This document shows positions 60,548 to 64,000 of a stretch of 64,000 bases of DNA, one piece after another (within the stretch, counting starts at the first letter, position 1; every line of letters starts with the position of its first letter). This DNA is from Cokeromyces recurvatus (taxonomy: Eukaryota > Mucoromycota > Mucoromycetes > Mucorales > Mucoraceae). The notes under the pieces were generated by a model, which saw only the letters and a program-made list of their open reading frames with translations, made no database searches and was not told the origin of the DNA. Position numbers and translations under genes: made by a program. The DNA lies in contig NW_026251390.1 in NCBI RefSeq assembly GCF_025118155.1, positions 124,001 to 188,000 of the forward strand. The letters are read 5' to 3'.

Positions 60548-61344
60548 TTAATTCTTTCTAATAATTTGATCAGAAGCTAAAAGATGATTCTTGACAAGAT
60601 AAGAGACAATGACTTCAACACTTTGCTCTATACTAATTTCATGGGACTTGATATGAATCTCTGGATTTGTAGGTGCTTCATAAGGAGCTGAAATACCTGT
60701 AAATTCTTTTATTTCACCTGCTTTCGCCTTTTTATAAAGTCCTTTAGGATCACGTTGTTCAACCACTTCAAGAGGAGCATCGACAAAGACTTCAATAAAA
60801 GGAATACCAGCAGATTGATGAAGTACTCTAGCTTCATCACGATCTGCTCTATAAGGACTAATAAAAGCAGTGAGAGCAATCACAGTTGCATCTGCAAATA
60901 ATTTAGCGACCTACACATACTTTTAATTAACTTTTTTATTTTATTCTATTTTCTCCTCGTATACACACATGTCTTTTATACCTCTGAAATACGACGAATA
61001 TTCTCTATACGATCTTCAGGACTAAAACCTAAATTCTTATTTAATCCAAAACGAATATTATCACCATCTAAACGATAAGCATTTACACCAGAATGAAGTA
61101 AAGTTTGTTCTAAAGCAGTAGCCAACGTAGATTTGCCAGAAGCCGAAAGTCCAGTAAACCAAATAGTAAAACCCTACCATCATAAATGAAAAAAAAAATA
61201 AAAATAAAAATAAAAATAAAAGTGTATACATGTGAATAACAAAGTTATTTTATTTTTGTTTTGGTGTTAAACCTTTTGCTTTAAAAGAGCTTGACGTTCT
61301 TCCAAACCAACACTGCCAGAATGCCATGTAATATTAGTAGCCAT
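60548..61344 (-). CDS. MET14: Adenylylsulfate kinase (APS kinase)
   Basis: Second step of sulfate activation: phosphorylates APS to PAPS with ATP, feeding sulfite, cysteine and methionine synthesis. Three exons (61344-61273, 61173-60982, 60910-60548) make 208 residues, standard for fungal Met14. Visible motifs are the P-loop GLSASGKST (32-40), the APS-binding [20 protein letters not shown] with the following [31 protein letters not shown], and the lid region [20 protein letters not shown]. The C-terminus is conventional. The PHO8-type gene is divergent, with 371 bp between starts. Confidence 0.97.
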
Positions 61345-61715
61345 TTTATTTAAAATAAGTATGTAACAAAAAAGAAGAAGAAGAAAAGATAAAAGAGAAA
61401 GAGAGATAACATCATCTTCTTGTTATTATAAAGGAGACATCGGAGATGATGAATAGATATATTTCTATTGGCAGTTCCTAGGATTACGCCATTAGATACT
61501 ATAATTTGTAACAATGTATTGTTTATACATCTTTCCCTTTTCTTACTAAATATTCATATTTAATAAAATATTACTTCTTTAATAATTAAAATGAAAATTA
61601 AACTCTATTGAGTCATGGGATCATTTAGATAATTTACAAAATAAAATAAATAAATTATTTTTTTTTTCACTTTCATTTCCCTTCCCTTTTTTTTTTCTTC
61701 TTTAAATAAAAAAGA
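61345..61715. promoter_or_regulatory. Divergent promoter, APS kinase / alkaline phosphatase
   Basis: 371 bp, AT-rich, with pyrimidine-rich runs near the plus-strand start. No specific Pho4- or Met4-like element was confidently recognised. Confidence 0.45.
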
Positions 61716-62762
61716 ATGATAGATAACAGGAGTAATTATAGCTCTATTCCAAATGATGAAGAAGCTATAGTACAAAAAAAGACGTCTACTAATGTAAGCA
61801 AATATTTGTTTTTCTTTGTTTTCTTTTTCTTTCTTTTTCTTTTTTTCTAATATTCATATTAATACTCTATGTTAGAATAAGAAACTCCATTTGACTGTAC
61901 GCTTTATTCTTTATGGTGCTATAGCTTTTGTTATCGTCTTTACTCTATTATTTTTTAGAAATAAAAGGAATAAATCAGGTAAAAGAATATGTCATCTTTT
62001 TGATTTATCATAACAAATTTCTCTAACTCTACAAAAAAAAAAGCTTCCGTTTCAAGTAAAAGAAATGTAATCATGATGATCAGTGATGGATTTGGTCCTG
62101 CTTCGGAAACTTTTGCAAGACAATATTATGCTTGGGCAGAAAAGAAAGACATTGGTTTTATGCTTCCTCTGGATGAAATTCATGTAGGAAATAGTCGTAC
62201 ACAAAGTTCATCTAGTTTAATTACAGATAGTGCTGCAGGTGCCACTGCATTTTCTTGCGCTAAAAAATCCTATAATGGTGCTATTGGAGGTAATCTATAT
62301 ATGTATATAGTCTAATATAATACAATGTTTATCATCATTATTATTATTATTCCATTCTATTAGTTGATCCCGAAAAAGTACCTTGTGGGACAGTTTTGGA
62401 GTCTGCAAAGATTCATAAAAATATGTTAACCGGCCTTGTTGTAACTTCTCGTGTTACACATGCAACTCCCGCTTCTTTCTCTGCTCATGTTGGTTGGCGT
62501 GATTGGGAAAATCAAATTGCAGAACAACAAATTGGCTATACTCCATTAGGTCGTACAGTCGACTTGATCTTTGGTGGAGGTCTTTGTGAATTTACAAAGA
62601 ATTCCTCTGAAGGAAGTTGTCGTGCTGATGACCGTGATTTATTAACTGAAGCGAAAAAAAATTTTGGTTGGCATATTGTCCTATCAAAGGAAGAATATGA
62701 AGAATTAGATTCTCAGAATGCTTCATTACCCCTCATGGCCTTATTTGCTCCTAATGTAGGTA

Positions 62763-62796
<34 letters not shown>

Positions 62797-63901
62797 ATAG
62801 AGTGAACACTTATCCTTTTATTTATTTTCTTAAAAAAAAAAAGCACATGTCGTATGAAATGGATAGAAATCCATTACATCAACCTGCTTTACATGAAATG
62901 ACTGCAAAGGCTTTAGATATTTTGAAAACAAAATCTTTAGAACAAGATACTGGTTTCTTTTTAATGATTGAAGGTAGTCGTATTGATATGGCTGCTCATG
63001 CGAATGACCCCGCTGCCCATTTTTATGATATCATGGAATATCAACGTACAGTAGCTTTAGTGAAACAATTTGTAGAAGATAATCCCAATACTGTACTTAT
63101 TTCAACAAGTGATCATGAAACGGGTGGATTTACAGCGGGTAGACAAATAGGTGATAATTACCCTGAATATCTATGGTAAACTATGATTTCCTTTATACAA
63201 ATGTGTGTATAGAAATTCGAATCTAATCAGAATTTCTCTCTCTTTCTCTCTCTCTCCCTTTTTTTTTCTTTCTTTCTTTCTTTCTTCTTCTAAAAGGAAT
63301 CCTCATATTATTCATCGTGTACGTAACTCTTCTGAAGCACTTGCTATTGCCTGGAATGATATTGTACATAAAGAAGAAGATGATGTTCAAAGTTATAATT
63401 ATCTTCGTGAAGTCTTGATTGAAATTGGATTAGGTATCCTAGATGCAACTCGAGATGAAATTGAAAAGTTGAAGGCATGGAAATTAGCCAAGAAGACTTT
63501 AGATGATTTAGGTTATCTTTTTGCAGATATGGTGTCTCGTCGTGCATTAATTGGTGTAAGTAAATAATAATAAAGATATGCATTTATAATTTAACTTTAT
63601 TTATAGTGGTCCACTCATGGTCATACAGCAGTTGATGTTAACTTGTATGCTAAAGGAGAAGGCACTGAAGTGTTGAGAGGAAGTCACGAAAATATAGAAA
63701 TTGGTGAATTTATTGTGAATTACCTCGATTTAGATCTTGAAGATATTACTAAAAGATTAAGGTAAATCATATTAAAGTTCTTTATTTATTTATTTACTTA
63801 TGGATACTACTTTTTTATAATTAAATAGTGATGCTAATTTTACCTCTTTGGGAGGAACGACAGCTTCTTTTAATACGCAGCATGTTCAATATCATGGTTA
63901 A
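61716..63901 (+). CDS. PHO8: Vacuolar-type alkaline phosphatase (Pho8 family)
   Basis: Type II membrane alkaline phosphatase, 545 residues from eight exons (61716-61793, 61876-61978, 62044-62289, 62364-62755, 62844-63175, 63297-63555, 63607-63761, 63829-63901). Following a short acidic cytosolic tail is one TM (about 33-52, ILYGAIAFVIVFTLLFF). The catalytic domain contains the metal-binding ISDGFGP, the nucleophile Ser in ITDSAAGATAF, VTSRVTHATPA, MIEGSRIDMAAHANDPAA and STSDHETGG, and the last His in WSTHGHTAVDVNLY. All ligand motifs are intact. The two acceptors before exons 3 and 5 are A-tracts (about A9-A11 then G). In yeast, Pho8 reaches the vacuole through AP-3, whose beta subunit is also encoded here. 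Confidence 0.95.
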
Positions 63902-64000
63902 ACCCATCATGTGTCTTGTTGATACAAAAAGGGATTTTGATATTCCGCATACTAAGTTTGACATCATCTCCTAAATTTATTTTATTTATTTTTGTTACTG
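63902..64000. other. 3' flank of the alkaline phosphatase gene
   Basis: AT-rich sequence to the end of the window, presumably 3' UTR. Confidence 0.5.

Overview
This is an AT-rich nuclear window from a fungus, most likely an early-diverging one (Mucoromycota/Mucorales type). Nearly every gene is split by short (about 50-120 nt) GT-AG introns. The gene set is fungal: MIC60, Hot13, Pho8-type phosphatase, Dpp1-type PAP2, Rim2-type carrier, Are/ACAT-type MBOAT and adenylylsulfate kinase. Intergenic DNA is full of poly-A/poly-T tracts. I rebuilt exon-intron structures by hand from splice signals, reading frame and family conservation. Each model below closes as a whole number of codons, but none is backed by transcripts.

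Layout. 0-2.1 kb: a DNA-transposon-like element with ~156-bp terminal inverted repeats and a 6-bp target duplication, with no intact transposase. 2.9-12 kb: leucyl aminopeptidase (-) divergent from MIC60 (+), V-ATPase subunit H (+), an FKBP-TPR isomerase (-) and a small Asn/Thr-rich protein (+). 12-21 kb: PAP2 lipid phosphatase (-), a 2.8-kb spacer, HOT13 (-), HUS1 (-), an NFKBIL1/J-like protein (+) and CIAO1 (-). 21.4-38 kb: a WRKY-GCM1/FAR1-type regulator (+), a mitochondrial PPR protein (-), SEC16 (-), AP-3 beta (-), a sterol/diacylglycerol O-acyltransferase (+) and a pyrimidine-nucleotide-type mitochondrial carrier (-). 39-40.6 kb: a nuclease-A-inhibitor-like protein and a 59-residue YABBY/HMG-like protein. 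40.6-46 kb: gene-poor DNA with a 44-bp tandem array and a decayed 6-phosphogluconate dehydrogenase. 46-64 kb: a transmembrane PDI, an unknown coiled-coil protein, a 3.9-kb spacer with coding-like relics, triosephosphate isomerase, a C2H2 regulator, MAF1, an unknown two-exon gene, APS kinase and vacuolar alkaline phosphatase.

The genes are mostly housekeeping and form no operon or obvious cluster. They cover vesicle traffic (SEC16, AP-3, V-ATPase, Pho8), mitochondria (MIC60, HOT13, PPR, carrier), genome maintenance and Fe-S assembly (HUS1, CIAO1), lipids (PAP2, ACAT) and core metabolism (TPI, APS kinase). Many pairs are divergent with short shared promoters, or convergent with nearly touching or overlapping stop codons.

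The less ordinary material is the inverted-repeat element, the 44-bp hairpin-capable array, the 6PGDH pseudogene, the fungal NuiA-like and YABBY-like small proteins, exons of 13-16 nt, and 3' splice sites preceded by A-tracts instead of pyrimidines. I saw no CRISPR array, rRNA or convincing tRNA.
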